A stretch of DNA of 64,000 bases from positions 1-64,000 of the forward strand of contig CAMNXA010000014.1 of NCBI GenBank assembly GCA_946566685.1. Direction: 5' to 3'. The position numbers and the translations under genes were made by a program. The notes under the pieces were generated by a model. That model had not been told where the DNA came from. It saw nothing but the letters and a program-made list of their open reading frames with translations, and ran no database searches. Below are positions 43,157 through 52,452 of this stretch, in pieces. Source of the stretch: an uncultured Lachnospiraceae bacterium (lineage in GTDB: Bacteria; Bacillota; Clostridia; Lachnospirales; Lachnospiraceae). How positions within the stretch are numbered: the first letter of the stretch is position 1; each line of letters starts with the position of its first letter.

Positions 43157-46100
43157 TTACTCTAACAGGAACATCTGTGCCCTTGTGAGGGAGATAACAT
43201 CCGTGCCAATCGCATGACGCTCTTTACCGCTCTTTGTATAGCGGGTATCGAGTGCGATGAAGATTCTCGAAACTTCCTCCTCATTCTCCTTAAGCGCCAC
43301 CACCGGAGCCTTGATCCGATACACGACTCCCTGCCTGAAATTACCATCCGTCACTTCCACAAGGCGGTTATTCTCCACCATCCAGACCTGACTGCCAAAG
43401 GGTTCAAAATCATTGGTATTGATACTGCCGTCCGCAAGCACCAGTTCTGCCTCCGGATTCGTCCCTTTCTCATAATAGAAAGAAATATTCGTCACCTTAT
43501 TAAACGCGATATTGTTATCCACGAACTTGAAATACACATCCACTGTCTCGTCCAGGATCCCGTCTTCCGTATTCACATTGAATATTTCCTGATCGAAAGG
43601 AATCGGTATACTCTCCACAGATGTGGCTGATGCTCCAAAACCTGCCACAATATCCACTTTCGGATTGTGAATACCAGCATTATATGCCGCCGTCAAAGCA
43701 TTGACAAACAACTTGCACTCATCCACACCATCTTTCGGTTCCTCGCCAGCATCCTTCTCATAGAAATACGGATACTCGTTCTGTCCCACATACACCACGT
43801 TGGCCCTGCTGTAAATATAATAGTTATTGCGGGCATCTCTCGGGGAAAACCGATAACCACCGCCGCCCTCCGGGCTATTATCATTCAGCGTATACCAGCC
43901 AGTCACATGCACTTCGCTTTCCTTTGTATTATTCGCAAAATCCAGCAGATACTCAGGCGCTTTCAGCATCATGACATCACTGAAAAAGGCTGTGCCCTGC
44001 TCGCCGCCTATATCAAACGGATAACAGGTGATACTTCCCTCATTGATCTTATGCGCCTGCAACCCCGGCATCGAATCTGCAAACATATCCCTGTCCAGAC
44101 CTTGATAGCGGTAATATTCTCCGCCATTCCGGCCAAGTTTGGAGTATGTCATATCATTGGCCTGCCCCAAGAGCGAAATATCCAGTCCCAGGCGTCCCGT
44201 ATCTTCCGTAGCGCCTGCATAGGAGATCAGCACACTGCGTCCCTCGTTGATATATGCTGTTACCGCATCCTGCGCCGCTCCCAAGCCACTGTTACCAAAC
44301 CCCAGCACCAGAACATCCCACTGGTTCAGATAATTGCCATTGTTGGCAAGCCGCTCTTCCAGCTGTGTTGAAGTGATGGTCTCAAACTCATACTTCACAT
44401 TGAGCTTGTTCTCCGCCATCTCCAGATGCCGGCTCAGGGTTGAATTGTTGACCTTCTCAAACTGTTGCTGTAGATTGGCATTCTGATTCTCCGTATTATC
44501 CAGTACCTGTAAGACATTAACCGGAAGCTGCACCTGTCCCTGGATGGTAAAGTACCCCATCATCGCATCCCTGCGATAGCCATTATTGACATCGGACACT
44601 TCCAGTTTCCAGGGAATGACTCCCGATTCCACGCCCTCAAACGAAACCGTGACCTGCCCGTCACCTTCCACATAACCGCCGGTCTCCCCTGTGGGATATA
44701 ATTCCTCTGAAGGTGCAAAGAAGCCGTCATAATTCAAATCCAGGTACAAATGAATCGAAGTATCGCCATGATAGCTATTGTCTACCTCCTCATTGTCCCC
44801 TTCGTTGTCCTCTTCTCCGGCATCTTCCTTCTTCTGTTCCTGGTTGCCGGTGATGCGATAGAGAATCGTTCCCTCATATTTACCGTCTTCCGTGCGATCC
44901 AGGCTCTGGATCAGCGAAGCCTGATCCGGATCCTGATAATCAATCCGGGGCTTCACCACATTTAGCTGAGCCCTGAACTCCGGATTCCCGCGGACATCGC
45001 GCACCGTGTACAGATAATCCCCGTAATGCTCCAAGGCTTCGTTCAGGAACGCGTACATCTGTGTATTGTCTGCAATATATCTAGTATTGACAGATCTGGA
45101 CTGTTCTCCATCAGATTTCTTGACATTGAGGCAGTTATTCTCCACTACTACCGGATAGCCGGCGCGCAGATAATCAAGCAGCGCTTCCTTCTTCTGCTCG
45201 GTGATATCGCTGGCATCATATCTGGCATCCTTTCCGGCCGCTGTATCACCGGTATGATAGACCAATCCATCCAGTTTATCGTCATTATAGACTGTATGCT
45301 GGTCTCTACCCTTACGGTTCAGCAGCTGGCCGTCCAGTCCAATAAACACCATATCATAGGTGCTGTTGATATCCGCCCATTCCCCGTTAAACTCCGCCAC
45401 GGATTTTACTGCAATATCCACATCCACAATCTTGGTAGAGCGGAATATCTGCTGGCCGCTTTCTCCGGAATCTTCTTTCTGCCAGAATAAAGTGGTAGTC
45501 TCTCTGTTTTCATTATTATCCACATGCAGATCAGGTTTCGTATTGGCGCTGGGCTGCAACTCCAGAATTGACACATCCCGATAATCCCCGATCATTCCCA
45601 CCGAATAATTGATGATATAGGCAATGGCCCTGGCCTTGCTGACTTCATCTTCCAGCCAGTCCTCTTCCTGTAACATCGTATTCTCCGCACGGATAGCAAT
45701 CAGAACCTCCCGGAAGCCACGCTTCGCCTCATCCTCATCAAAAGATTCCGGGAAATCGTTACTCACCAGTGGTGTCTCTCCATTCACCATATAGATATTT
45801 CGGTTTACATAATGGCAATCATTATCCTTGTTGTCCTCAAAGTCATCGCTTTCAAGGCCTCTGAACAAATCATCCAGCTTATCTTCATCACCCGTATTCT
45901 CGTAGAATCCTACCAGATCCTCTTTCAAGAAAATCCTGGCCAGATTATAGTAATTGCTGTCCTCATATTGTCCCGGACTGGAAATGATATCATAATCCAC
46001 TATGACAGGCAACAGTTCTGTCACTGCCCTGTTAACAATAGCCAAAGCTACGTCTTCCTGCATATCCGACAGCCCGCCATTGCCTTCCCCCGGTCCAATG

Positions 46101-48295
46101 GTCTGTATGGAGGCGCCGCTGTTGATGAAGATACCGGAACCATGTTCCAAGTAGATCAGGTCTGCTTTCTGCACATCACCCACACTGACTTCATCCGCCG
46201 AAACACAGTTTACCTCGATTGTAAACTGATCATAATAATTATCCTGGTCTTCCAGCGCATTGAACACATATTTCTCAAGCCAGTTATTGCCCTTACAGCA
46301 TCGGAAATAAACAGGTGCGTTTTGCACCGCTACCTCTTTGGCATCAGTCTCATAATTATCATCACCTACATAAGCCATCTTGAGGCTATACTCGCCGTCT
46401 TCTTTCCCGACATATTCAAATACAGGCAGGTTAGTCGAACCGGTGGCATAGACTGCCATATCTCCGTCAGCTTCTTCATCCGCTTCTGCGCCTTCCTCTC
46501 CCTCTATCATCCCGGCAAAAGAATCATCAAAATCATACCGGTCAAGCGGCGTGATCTCGCTGTCCCACTCAGACATCTCTGTCTTGTCTTTGATCCGGTA
46601 AAGCATGGTATCTTCGGAAGGCTCTGTCACAAACGTAAACTCCAGAACATAATACCGGGATCCGGCATCTTGAGATTTTGGCTCTTCCTCATCATCTGCA
46701 TCGTTCTCGTTATCTGAATCGCCGTCATTTTCTGAGTTGTTCTTATTATCTGAGCCGCCGGCATTTTCTGAGTTGTTCTTATTATCTGAGCCGCCGGCAT
46801 TTTCTGAGTTGTTCTTATTATCTGAGCCGCCAGCATTTTCTGAATCATCCGCATCATCTGAGTTGGAATCATCAGATTCCCCGTCTTCAATCAACAAACG
46901 CCATACCGCATCTGCCGCCGCTGTCTCATCTGCGCCACTGGAAGCAGAAGAACTGCTGCCCGTAGTACTTTCCGTGCCAGCAGAATTATTGCCTTCGTTT
47001 CCGGTGCTGCCACTATCTCCGTCTCCATTGGTACCGGTATTATCTCCGCTACCTCCTTCGGTACCGCTATTGTCTCCGCCGTCTCCTTCGGTGCCGCTAC
47101 TGTTTCCGCCGTCTCCCTCAGTGCCGGTGTTGTCTCCACCATCTCCTTCGGTACCGCTACTGTTTCCGCCGTCTCCCTCAGTGCCGGTATTGTCTCCACC
47201 GCCTCCTTCGGTGCCGGTGTTGTCTCCGCCTTCTCCTTCTGTACCGGTGTTGTCTCCGCCTTCTCCTTCTGTGCCGGTATTGTCTCCGCCTTCTCCTTCT
47301 GTACCGGTGTTGTCCCCACCTTCCGTAGTTTCATTGTCTTTCCCCGGCTCTTTTCCGTCTCCCGGCTTATCCTTGTCATCACCTGAAGGCTTCTTATCTT
47401 CCTGCGGCAGATCCAAGACATCCGCCTTCGTACCCACATATGTATAAGTACCATCATCTTCCTTATAATACACACCTGTTGTATTGGAGCAGGAACTTAA
47501 ATCGTCACAATATATCATGGAGGGAACATACCCGATCACAGCATCCGGATCATACTCAAAGGTCAGATACCATTCTCCACTGTCCTGATTAAATTTAAAG
47601 ATATCTCCCTCCAGACCTTCCTCATCTAATCCGGCAGTCACAGAACCGCTTACCAGCTTGTATTCTCCGTATTTGCCCGCATCCCGGTCTGCATCCGTAA
47701 TCTTGGTCACATAAGCCATCAGCTGCCCGGTCGGTATCTTGTCAGCATTGCTCAATGGACCATCCGCCACAATAGGATCATATAATTTGATCCAGTCCCG
47801 GCTCTCATCCAGACGATCGATTGTTCCTCCGTACGCTTCCTCGTATGCGATGGTCAGGAAATCTGCATTGTCAAAACCAGAAGGAATAATCGCCTTAGCA
47901 AGAGCCTCCCTCTCTTCATAAGCATAAAAGTCGGTGTTATTATTAAAAATATCATAGATATCCTTCTCGATCGGCGCCTGACCGCCAGTCAGATAGCCGA
48001 TCGTTCCCGTGGACAGATTATAAGTCTTGGCACTTGTACCACCCACGATATACATTGCCTTAGTAGGCGTGATATCCAGAATCCTGAAAGGATGATCTTT
48101 ATCGTGCTCCTCCACGATCTCCTTCATGCCAGTAAAGGATTCCTTCGCAAAGACATCCTCCATATCCTGCACATGTCCGCCCAAGCCGTATATTCCGGTG
48201 ACCGCCATTGCGGCAGCTGTTATGGACGCTACTGCCATAACAGCTGTTTTCTTATTCAGTTTCGGTTGCCCAGTCTTCTGAATCTTTTTCATCAT
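43157..48295 (-). CDS. Giant secreted DUF5057-like protein, possible pilus-tip adhesin
   Basis: 1712 residues. A basic N-terminus and one hydrophobic helix (about 18-42, TAVMAVASITAAAMAVTGIY) act as signal or anchor. FRILDITPTKAMYIVGG opens a region I associate with DUF5057. A low-complexity Gly/Asp/Asn/Thr/Glu block (about 320-540) contains two different tandem repeats. Later segments resemble inactive class I glutamine-amidotransferase folds: YDMVFIGLDGQLL followed by LLDYLRAGYPVVVENN, and WDVLVLGFGNSGLGAAQ with YINEGRSVLISYAGATED. The C-terminus is beta-rich. It directly follows four minor prepilins, the place of pilY1 in Pseudomonas, so a tip adhesin or assembly factor is proposed by position. 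No function is shown by sequence alone. Confidence 0.8.
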   Translation of the reverse strand: MMKKIQKTGQPKLNKKTAVMAVASITAAAMAVTGIYGLGGHVQDMEDVFAKESFTGMKEIVEEHDKDHPFRILDITPTKAMYIVGGTSAKTYNLSTGTIGYLTGGQAPIEKDIYDIFNNNTDFYAYEEREALAKAIIPSGFDNADFLTIAYEEAYGGTIDRLDESRDWIKLYDPIVADGPLSNADKIPTGQLMAYVTKITDADRDAGKYGEYKLVSGSVTAGLDEEGLEGDIFKFNQDSGEWYLTFEYDPDAVIGYVPSMIYCDDLSSCSNTTGVYYKEDDGTYTYVGTKADVLDLPQEDKKPSGDDKDKPGDGKEPGKDNETTEGGDNTGTEGEGGDNTGTEGEGGDNTGTEGEGGDNTGTEGGGGDNTGTEGDGGNSSGTEGDGGDNTGTEGDGGNSSGTEGDGGDNSGTEGGSGDNTGTNGDGDSGSTGNEGNNSAGTESTTGSSSSASSGADETAAADAVWRLLIEDGESDDSNSDDADDSENAGGSDNKNNSENAGGSDNKNNSENAGGSDNKNNSENDGDSDNENDADDEEEPKSQDAGSRYYVLEFTFVTEPSEDTMLYRIKDKTEMSEWDSEITPLDRYDFDDSFAGMIEGEEGAEADEEADGDMAVYATGSTNLPVFEYVGKEDGEYSLKMAYVGDDNYETDAKEVAVQNAPVYFRCCKGNNWLEKYVFNALEDQDNYYDQFTIEVNCVSADEVSVGDVQKADLIYLEHGSGIFINSGASIQTIGPGEGNGGLSDMQEDVALAIVNRAVTELLPVIVDYDIISSPGQYEDSNYYNLARIFLKEDLVGFYENTGDEDKLDDLFRGLESDDFEDNKDNDCHYVNRNIYMVNGETPLVSNDFPESFDEDEAKRGFREVLIAIRAENTMLQEEDWLEDEVSKARAIAYIINYSVGMIGDYRDVSILELQPSANTKPDLHVDNNENRETTTLFWQKEDSGESGQQIFRSTKIVDVDIAVKSVAEFNGEWADINSTYDMVFIGLDGQLLNRKGRDQHTVYNDDKLDGLVYHTGDTAAGKDARYDASDITEQKKEALLDYLRAGYPVVVENNCLNVKKSDGEQSRSVNTRYIADNTQMYAFLNEALEHYGDYLYTVRDVRGNPEFRAQLNVVKPRIDYQDPDQASLIQSLDRTEDGKYEGTILYRITGNQEQKKEDAGEEDNEGDNEEVDNSYHGDTSIHLYLDLNYDGFFAPSEELYPTGETGGYVEGDGQVTVSFEGVESGVIPWKLEVSDVNNGYRRDAMMGYFTIQGQVQLPVNVLQVLDNTENQNANLQQQFEKVNNSTLSRHLEMAENKLNVKYEFETITSTQLEERLANNGNYLNQWDVLVLGFGNSGLGAAQDAVTAYINEGRSVLISYAGATEDTGRLGLDISLLGQANDMTYSKLGRNGGEYYRYQGLDRDMFADSMPGLQAHKINEGSITCYPFDIGGEQGTAFFSDVMMLKAPEYLLDFANNTKESEVHVTGWYTLNDNSPEGGGGYRFSPRDARNNYYIYSRANVVYVGQNEYPYFYEKDAGEEPKDGVDECKLFVNALTAAYNAGIHNPKVDIVAGFGASATSVESIPIPFDQEIFNVNTEDGILDETVDVYFKFVDNNIAFNKVTNISFYYEKGTNPEAELVLADGSINTNDFEPFGSQVWMVENNRLVEVTDGNFRQGVVYRIKAPVVALKENEEEVSRIFIALDTRYTKSGKERHAIGTDVISLTRAQMFLLE
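46727..46853 (-). repeat. 36-base tandem repeat in the 1712-aa gene
   Basis: At least three nearly identical 36-base units (plus strand GTTCTTATTATCTGAGCCGC followed by CGGCATTTTCTGAGTT) code for SENAGGSDNKNN. Units differ by one or two bases, so the duplication is recent. A diverged fourth copy (SENDGDSDNEND) lies at one edge. Copy number is likely to vary between strains without frameshift. Confidence 0.9.
46981..47332 (-). repeat. 30-base tandem repeat in the 1712-aa gene
   Basis: About twelve units of 30 bases code for GGDNTGTEGE, with variants GGNSSGTEGD and GSGDNTGTNG. Sequence identity is highest at the N-terminal end (47220-47330), where units differ by single bases. The strong periodicity also opens a long false reading frame on the plus strand (46737-47447). 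Confidence 0.9.
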
Positions 48296-48365
48296 ACCAT
48301 CTCACATACTGTTTGCTTTGTTGCTGGTTGCTGATATTGTTGGTAGTTATTAATCTTGCATGGTT

Positions 48366-51300
48366 TTACGGTACTTTGGTCCATTCACTTTGGCCAACTT
48401 TCCATTGGAATTTACCATAGGTAATGCTATAATTCCATGGATTGCAAAATTCTATTTCATATGTATCTCCTATATGCTCATACTTCACGGTAAATTCCGT
48501 ATATATATTCGCATGTTCTCCATAGATATCCGTTGTCTCATAAAGTACAGGTTTATACCCTGTGATTTCTTTTACGGAACTGCCAAACGGGAAGCCCTTC
48601 TCTGGCGGTAACGGGAAATAAATCATATAAGTTTTGCCATCCCGTTGTATCCCTGTCAGATTTACTATCCAATCCGGATCCTTCTCTACCCCTAAATCTT
48701 CCGCACCTTTTTGCTTTGTCCATTCTGTCTGTCCCGGACTCCAGGTATAAGTACCATAAGAAACCTTAGTTATTTTATGATTATTCTGATCGTTTGATCT
48801 CAACTTATGGGTAAATTGGACTTTATAGGCATCCCCATTCCTCGTACACTTCACAAGCACATTGGAAAGCGGCTGCGCCCAATATAGGTTAGTAGGTTGA
48901 TAAAGGGCAAAACTATAGTATGTCTCCTCCTGATCATCTGCTATCGGGAAGTCCGGATCATCCGGCAACGGGAAATATGTCTGCCAACTCTTCCCATCAT
49001 ATTCAAAATCCTTCACAGTAAAGACCAGTGCTCTCTCAGTCGTATAGCCCTTTTGATGAAACTCCCACTTTTTCCCGTTTTCCTCGCAATAGTAAACGCC
49101 ATAAGAATGGGTTACGATTTTATTCTCCGCTCCCTTAACATCTACTTTGATTGGCTCCACATAATAGGCTTTATTTTCCTTACTGTACATATAGCGTACG
49201 TAGGTAAATTCAATCGTCTCAGGATTGGACTGATTGGACCTTAATGCAGAGCCAGACCATGATCCGGCGGAAATCTGCCACTGCGTATTCTGAAGATTCG
49301 GGAACCGCACATCTCCTGCCATCTGGGACGGCAGCGGGAACAACACCTTACCATTAAACCAGTCATCTTTAATTTCCATGGTAAATTCGCTGTTAACTTC
49401 CACATGGATAATACTGTCGTCAAATTGATAATAACGCTTTTCACGCGGCAGATTCGGGAAGTCAAATCCATCCCAGCCAATAATTTCAAAATGACCTGAA
49501 TCTAAGTTCTGGTACAGCATACCCGGTACAATATGATATTTCCCACAAGCTCCCAGTATATCACCTTGATGTTCCAGTTTCATGAACATACTTCCTTTGG
49601 GATCCACCGTTACCTTGCCGGCAAATTCATTCTTTCCCTCATAGGACATCGTTCCTTCATTAAAATAATAGATTCCATTCCACTTGGAAATATCGCTTCC
49701 TTCGCCCTCATACAGACTGTTGGTGTAACTATTCCAAACGGAATTATCCTGTACAATGTTCTCATAACCAGTCGGTCTTATCTCTCCAACAATGCCACTA
49801 CCATTACCCACTGAATAAATATTCACCGGATCATATGTAACATGTTCCCCCTTATAAGAAACGTTTTTATATTCAAAAGTCAGCTTTGGTTTATCCAGCA
49901 CACTGTAATATACTTCGTTGTGCGGATATTTGTCTCCAATATATCCATAAGGCTTATTCTTATCCAGATGCGCAAAATACTCCTCCCTGATCGCTGCCGC
50001 ATCATCTTCTATGACAGAACCAACCTCATGGTTATTATACTTATCACGGTTCTCCTTAGATACCGGATCTAGCGCCTGCATATAGAAGGTATAGCTTCCG
50101 TTCAGATCCAGATCAAATAAGTCTGGTCCGATACGATAGTTATTACCTCCACCAGTGGTAAAATAGAGCAGGACCTTATCTTTCTCTTTGCCGGTATTAT
50201 CCACAACACGGACCGCTGTCACATATTTCGGGTGATCCGTAGACAGACCTGCACGGATTTCTTCTAACAATGTCTCCTCGCCGTATTTCAAATTACCGCT
50301 GAAAGGTTTGGCGTTGCTCTTCCCTTTCACCGATGTCAACTCAATAGCTTCCCCGAAAAAGTATTCACATCTGCCCTGCTCATTGGGACAAACCGAAAGA
50401 AGCGACATCGCCTGAATAACAAACTTAAAACTTCCGTCATCCGGCGTATTCGGCTCCAGATAGAACGTTGCACTGTGTTCATCTTGGGAAATCAGTTTCA
50501 GATAGTCCTTCGGTTTCCACCATGACATGGAAGGATCATATTCCTGTGGATCAACAATACGCCATGGAAAATTACTATTGTCCCTATTTCCCTCACAGGA
50601 AACCTGTCTGTCTTTCTCGGTACTCTCTCCGCACGCACTGCATGTCACACCGAGTTTGTGTCCGCCTACATTGGTAGATATGGTAAAAGTGCACCCCGGC
50701 GATATTTCATTGGGGCCGTTCTCGTCATTTGTGTCCGCCGATTTATATAGACCCAAAGTTGTAACCCGCTTGATATAAACATCGATGGGCGGGGTGGACG
50801 CATGGTTTCCATCCGAATCCACCGCATTGGTCGTAACCATCACTTGAATCGTCCCTGCCGGTTCATCCGGCGCTATCTTCAGGATACCGTTAGCCGCATC
50901 CGTAAACTGTGTTCCGCCCGAAGGGCTGTTCGTTGACACAATAGACCATGTAACGCTCTTATCCGTTACGTTCTCCCCTGTCACCTTAGGAGTCGAGAAA
51001 TGATAGGACTCACCGGGTTCTACGATCACTCCCTTATCCCTGACAGCAATGGAAAGTGTCTTTTTTCTGTTGAGCGGCCCTACTTCCGCATCATTAACTG
51101 CCACCCTATTACGAATGGTCACGTTATTGGAAGTATTATACTCCCGCTTACCATTCTCAAAAGTCAGTTCCAGCTGTACCACACGCTTTTCTTCCACCTG
51201 GGTCAGATCCACCTCGAACTTAGTCACATGCTCTGCCAGCACCCACCAGGTTGGACTGGCAGGATCAGATGGATCAGCGGGATTACCAAAATCAACATCT

Positions 51301-51770
51301 TCCGGTTTCTTATCCGTGTCTTTCACATCAAGTTCTGCATAATAAAGTGTCTCTTCATCCTTATCCCAGTAGAAGTGATAATGTTTGTTACCATTACCCG
51401 GCTCTATCGTTATATCAGGATCCGCACCAGAAATCGCCGAATCCTTCTGCACAGGAACGCCATTATACATGATGAGGCTCTTCGCCACGGGTTCAAATCC
51501 AAACTCAGAATCCTTCAATGCAAGTACTGAACGGTCAGAAGAGTCATACCCCACATAGTTGACGCTTCTGGTGGTATCAATCAGGACATCGGACATCTGG
51601 TTCATGGCAAGCTGTGCTTCCTGCTGTACGCTGATATCGCTGTTGGCAGAAGCATAGCTTCTGGAACCCACCAATATAAAACTGCATACCGCCGCAACAA
51701 CAATCGACAGGATTGCAATCGCAATCAAAAGTTCCACTATGGTGAATCCTCTCTGATCCTTTCTCATCAT
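48366..51770 (-). CDS. Giant minor prepilin (PilW/GspJ-like N-terminus)
   Basis: About 1134 residues. A class III prepilin signal RKDQRGFTIVELLIAIAILS, cut after Gly by PilD, keeps Phe1 and Glu5 of the mature helix, followed by SANSDISVQQEAQLAMNQMS as in PilW/GspJ. Normal pilins have 150-250 residues. The rest holds an Ig-like segment (about 245-345), a Cys-rich stretch (TCSACGESTEKDRQVSC) and a C-terminal part with about three diverged 110-residue repeats, each having a YFPLP-type turn and a SYGTYTWSPGQTEWTK-like strand. It probably sits at the pilus tip. The track start is ten codons upstream; I prefer the ATG at 51770 after AGAGGATAAT. Confidence 0.88.
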   Translation of the reverse strand: MMRKDQRGFTIVELLIAIAILSIVVAAVCSFILVGSRSYASANSDISVQQEAQLAMNQMSDVLIDTTRSVNYVGYDSSDRSVLALKDSEFGFEPVAKSLIMYNGVPVQKDSAISGADPDITIEPGNGNKHYHFYWDKDEETLYYAELDVKDTDKKPEDVDFGNPADPSDPASPTWWVLAEHVTKFEVDLTQVEEKRVVQLELTFENGKREYNTSNNVTIRNRVAVNDAEVGPLNRKKTLSIAVRDKGVIVEPGESYHFSTPKVTGENVTDKSVTWSIVSTNSPSGGTQFTDAANGILKIAPDEPAGTIQVMVTTNAVDSDGNHASTPPIDVYIKRVTTLGLYKSADTNDENGPNEISPGCTFTISTNVGGHKLGVTCSACGESTEKDRQVSCEGNRDNSNFPWRIVDPQEYDPSMSWWKPKDYLKLISQDEHSATFYLEPNTPDDGSFKFVIQAMSLLSVCPNEQGRCEYFFGEAIELTSVKGKSNAKPFSGNLKYGEETLLEEIRAGLSTDHPKYVTAVRVVDNTGKEKDKVLLYFTTGGGNNYRIGPDLFDLDLNGSYTFYMQALDPVSKENRDKYNNHEVGSVIEDDAAAIREEYFAHLDKNKPYGYIGDKYPHNEVYYSVLDKPKLTFEYKNVSYKGEHVTYDPVNIYSVGNGSGIVGEIRPTGYENIVQDNSVWNSYTNSLYEGEGSDISKWNGIYYFNEGTMSYEGKNEFAGKVTVDPKGSMFMKLEHQGDILGACGKYHIVPGMLYQNLDSGHFEIIGWDGFDFPNLPREKRYYQFDDSIIHVEVNSEFTMEIKDDWFNGKVLFPLPSQMAGDVRFPNLQNTQWQISAGSWSGSALRSNQSNPETIEFTYVRYMYSKENKAYYVEPIKVDVKGAENKIVTHSYGVYYCEENGKKWEFHQKGYTTERALVFTVKDFEYDGKSWQTYFPLPDDPDFPIADDQEETYYSFALYQPTNLYWAQPLSNVLVKCTRNGDAYKVQFTHKLRSNDQNNHKITKVSYGTYTWSPGQTEWTKQKGAEDLGVEKDPDWIVNLTGIQRDGKTYMIYFPLPPEKGFPFGSSVKEITGYKPVLYETTDIYGEHANIYTEFTVKYEHIGDTYEIEFCNPWNYSITYGKFQWKVGQSEWTKVP

Positions 51771-51833
51771 ATTATCCTCTCCCCGTGACATCTTCCGCAC
51801 TCCCTATTTTTAACGCGTAAACCATACCTGCTA

Positions 51834-52379
51834 TCAAGGCGCTGGCATTGGCTTTGCCACCACCTCAGATTTCCCGGTAGGCGCTATCATTGTAATACTG
51901 TAATTCTTACTGCCGCCCCTGACATAGATTTCATCATAGAGGCCGCCTGCGCCTGCCTTGAAACCACCGTTGCTGCGGTCAAACCGTATCTCTATCGAAG
52001 TTCCTGGCGTTAATTCTGTCTCCGCGCCGCCTTGCACATATCCCACGGTTACCCTATTGGTCCCTACCTTCTGCGGCTCTTCATCCGTTACCGTTCCATC
52101 GCTCTCCGTGACATGCATCTGTGTATAGACCCCACTGTCATCTCGGTAAAGCACCATGTATGCGTCCGCCTTGCCCATGGTGGTCACCTTGCAGTCACCG
52201 ATAGAACGCTGGATATTATTGGCACAGCTTTTGGCATTGGCGCTGAACACCAGTATGATGGAATAAAATACCGTTCCCATAAGCACTGCAATGATAGCAA
52301 GCACAATCACCAGTTCTATCAGGGAATACCCCCTGTTATCGATATGAAGTTTGTCTTTTTTATGTAAGTTCTTATCCAA
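51834..52379 (-). CDS. Minor pseudopilin (GspH/FimU-like), TTG start
   Basis: 181 residues. The prepilin signal ends HIDNRGYSLIELVIVLAIIA, giving Tyr1 and Glu5 in the mature protein. The body is a single small beta domain (YMVLYRDDSGVYTQMHVTES, IEIRFDRSNGGFKAG), in the size and pattern of GspH/FimU. Likely part of the priming or tip complex with the three neighbouring minor pilins. The start is TTG, with GAAGGA nine bases upstream; no ATG fits before the signal. It lies 73 bp after the PilX-like gene. Confidence 0.88.
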   Translation of the reverse strand: MDKNLHKKDKLHIDNRGYSLIELVIVLAIIAVLMGTVFYSIILVFSANAKSCANNIQRSIGDCKVTTMGKADAYMVLYRDDSGVYTQMHVTESDGTVTDEEPQKVGTNRVTVGYVQGGAETELTPGTSIEIRFDRSNGGFKAGAGGLYDEIYVRGGSKNYSITMIAPTGKSEVVAKPMPAP

Positions 52380-52452
52380 ACCTCGTTATCCTTCTTCCTG
52401 TCTCTTAATCCAAACATCCAAGACACTTCAAAGGCTGACTTTCCAGCCATAT

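Noticed and set aside
45812-46717. 301-aa plus-strand open frame inside the 1712-aa gene
   Set aside because: Ile/Arg/His-rich shadow frame with no start signal; minus-strand gene is continuous here.
46727-46853. Possible CRISPR-like array
   Set aside because: Units are contiguous, in frame, without unique spacers, and lie inside a coding sequence.
46737-47447. Long plus-strand reading frame (236 aa) rich in Pro, Ser and Leu
   Set aside because: It is the antisense reflection of the tandem repeats in the 1712-aa gene; no ribosome site or family similarity.
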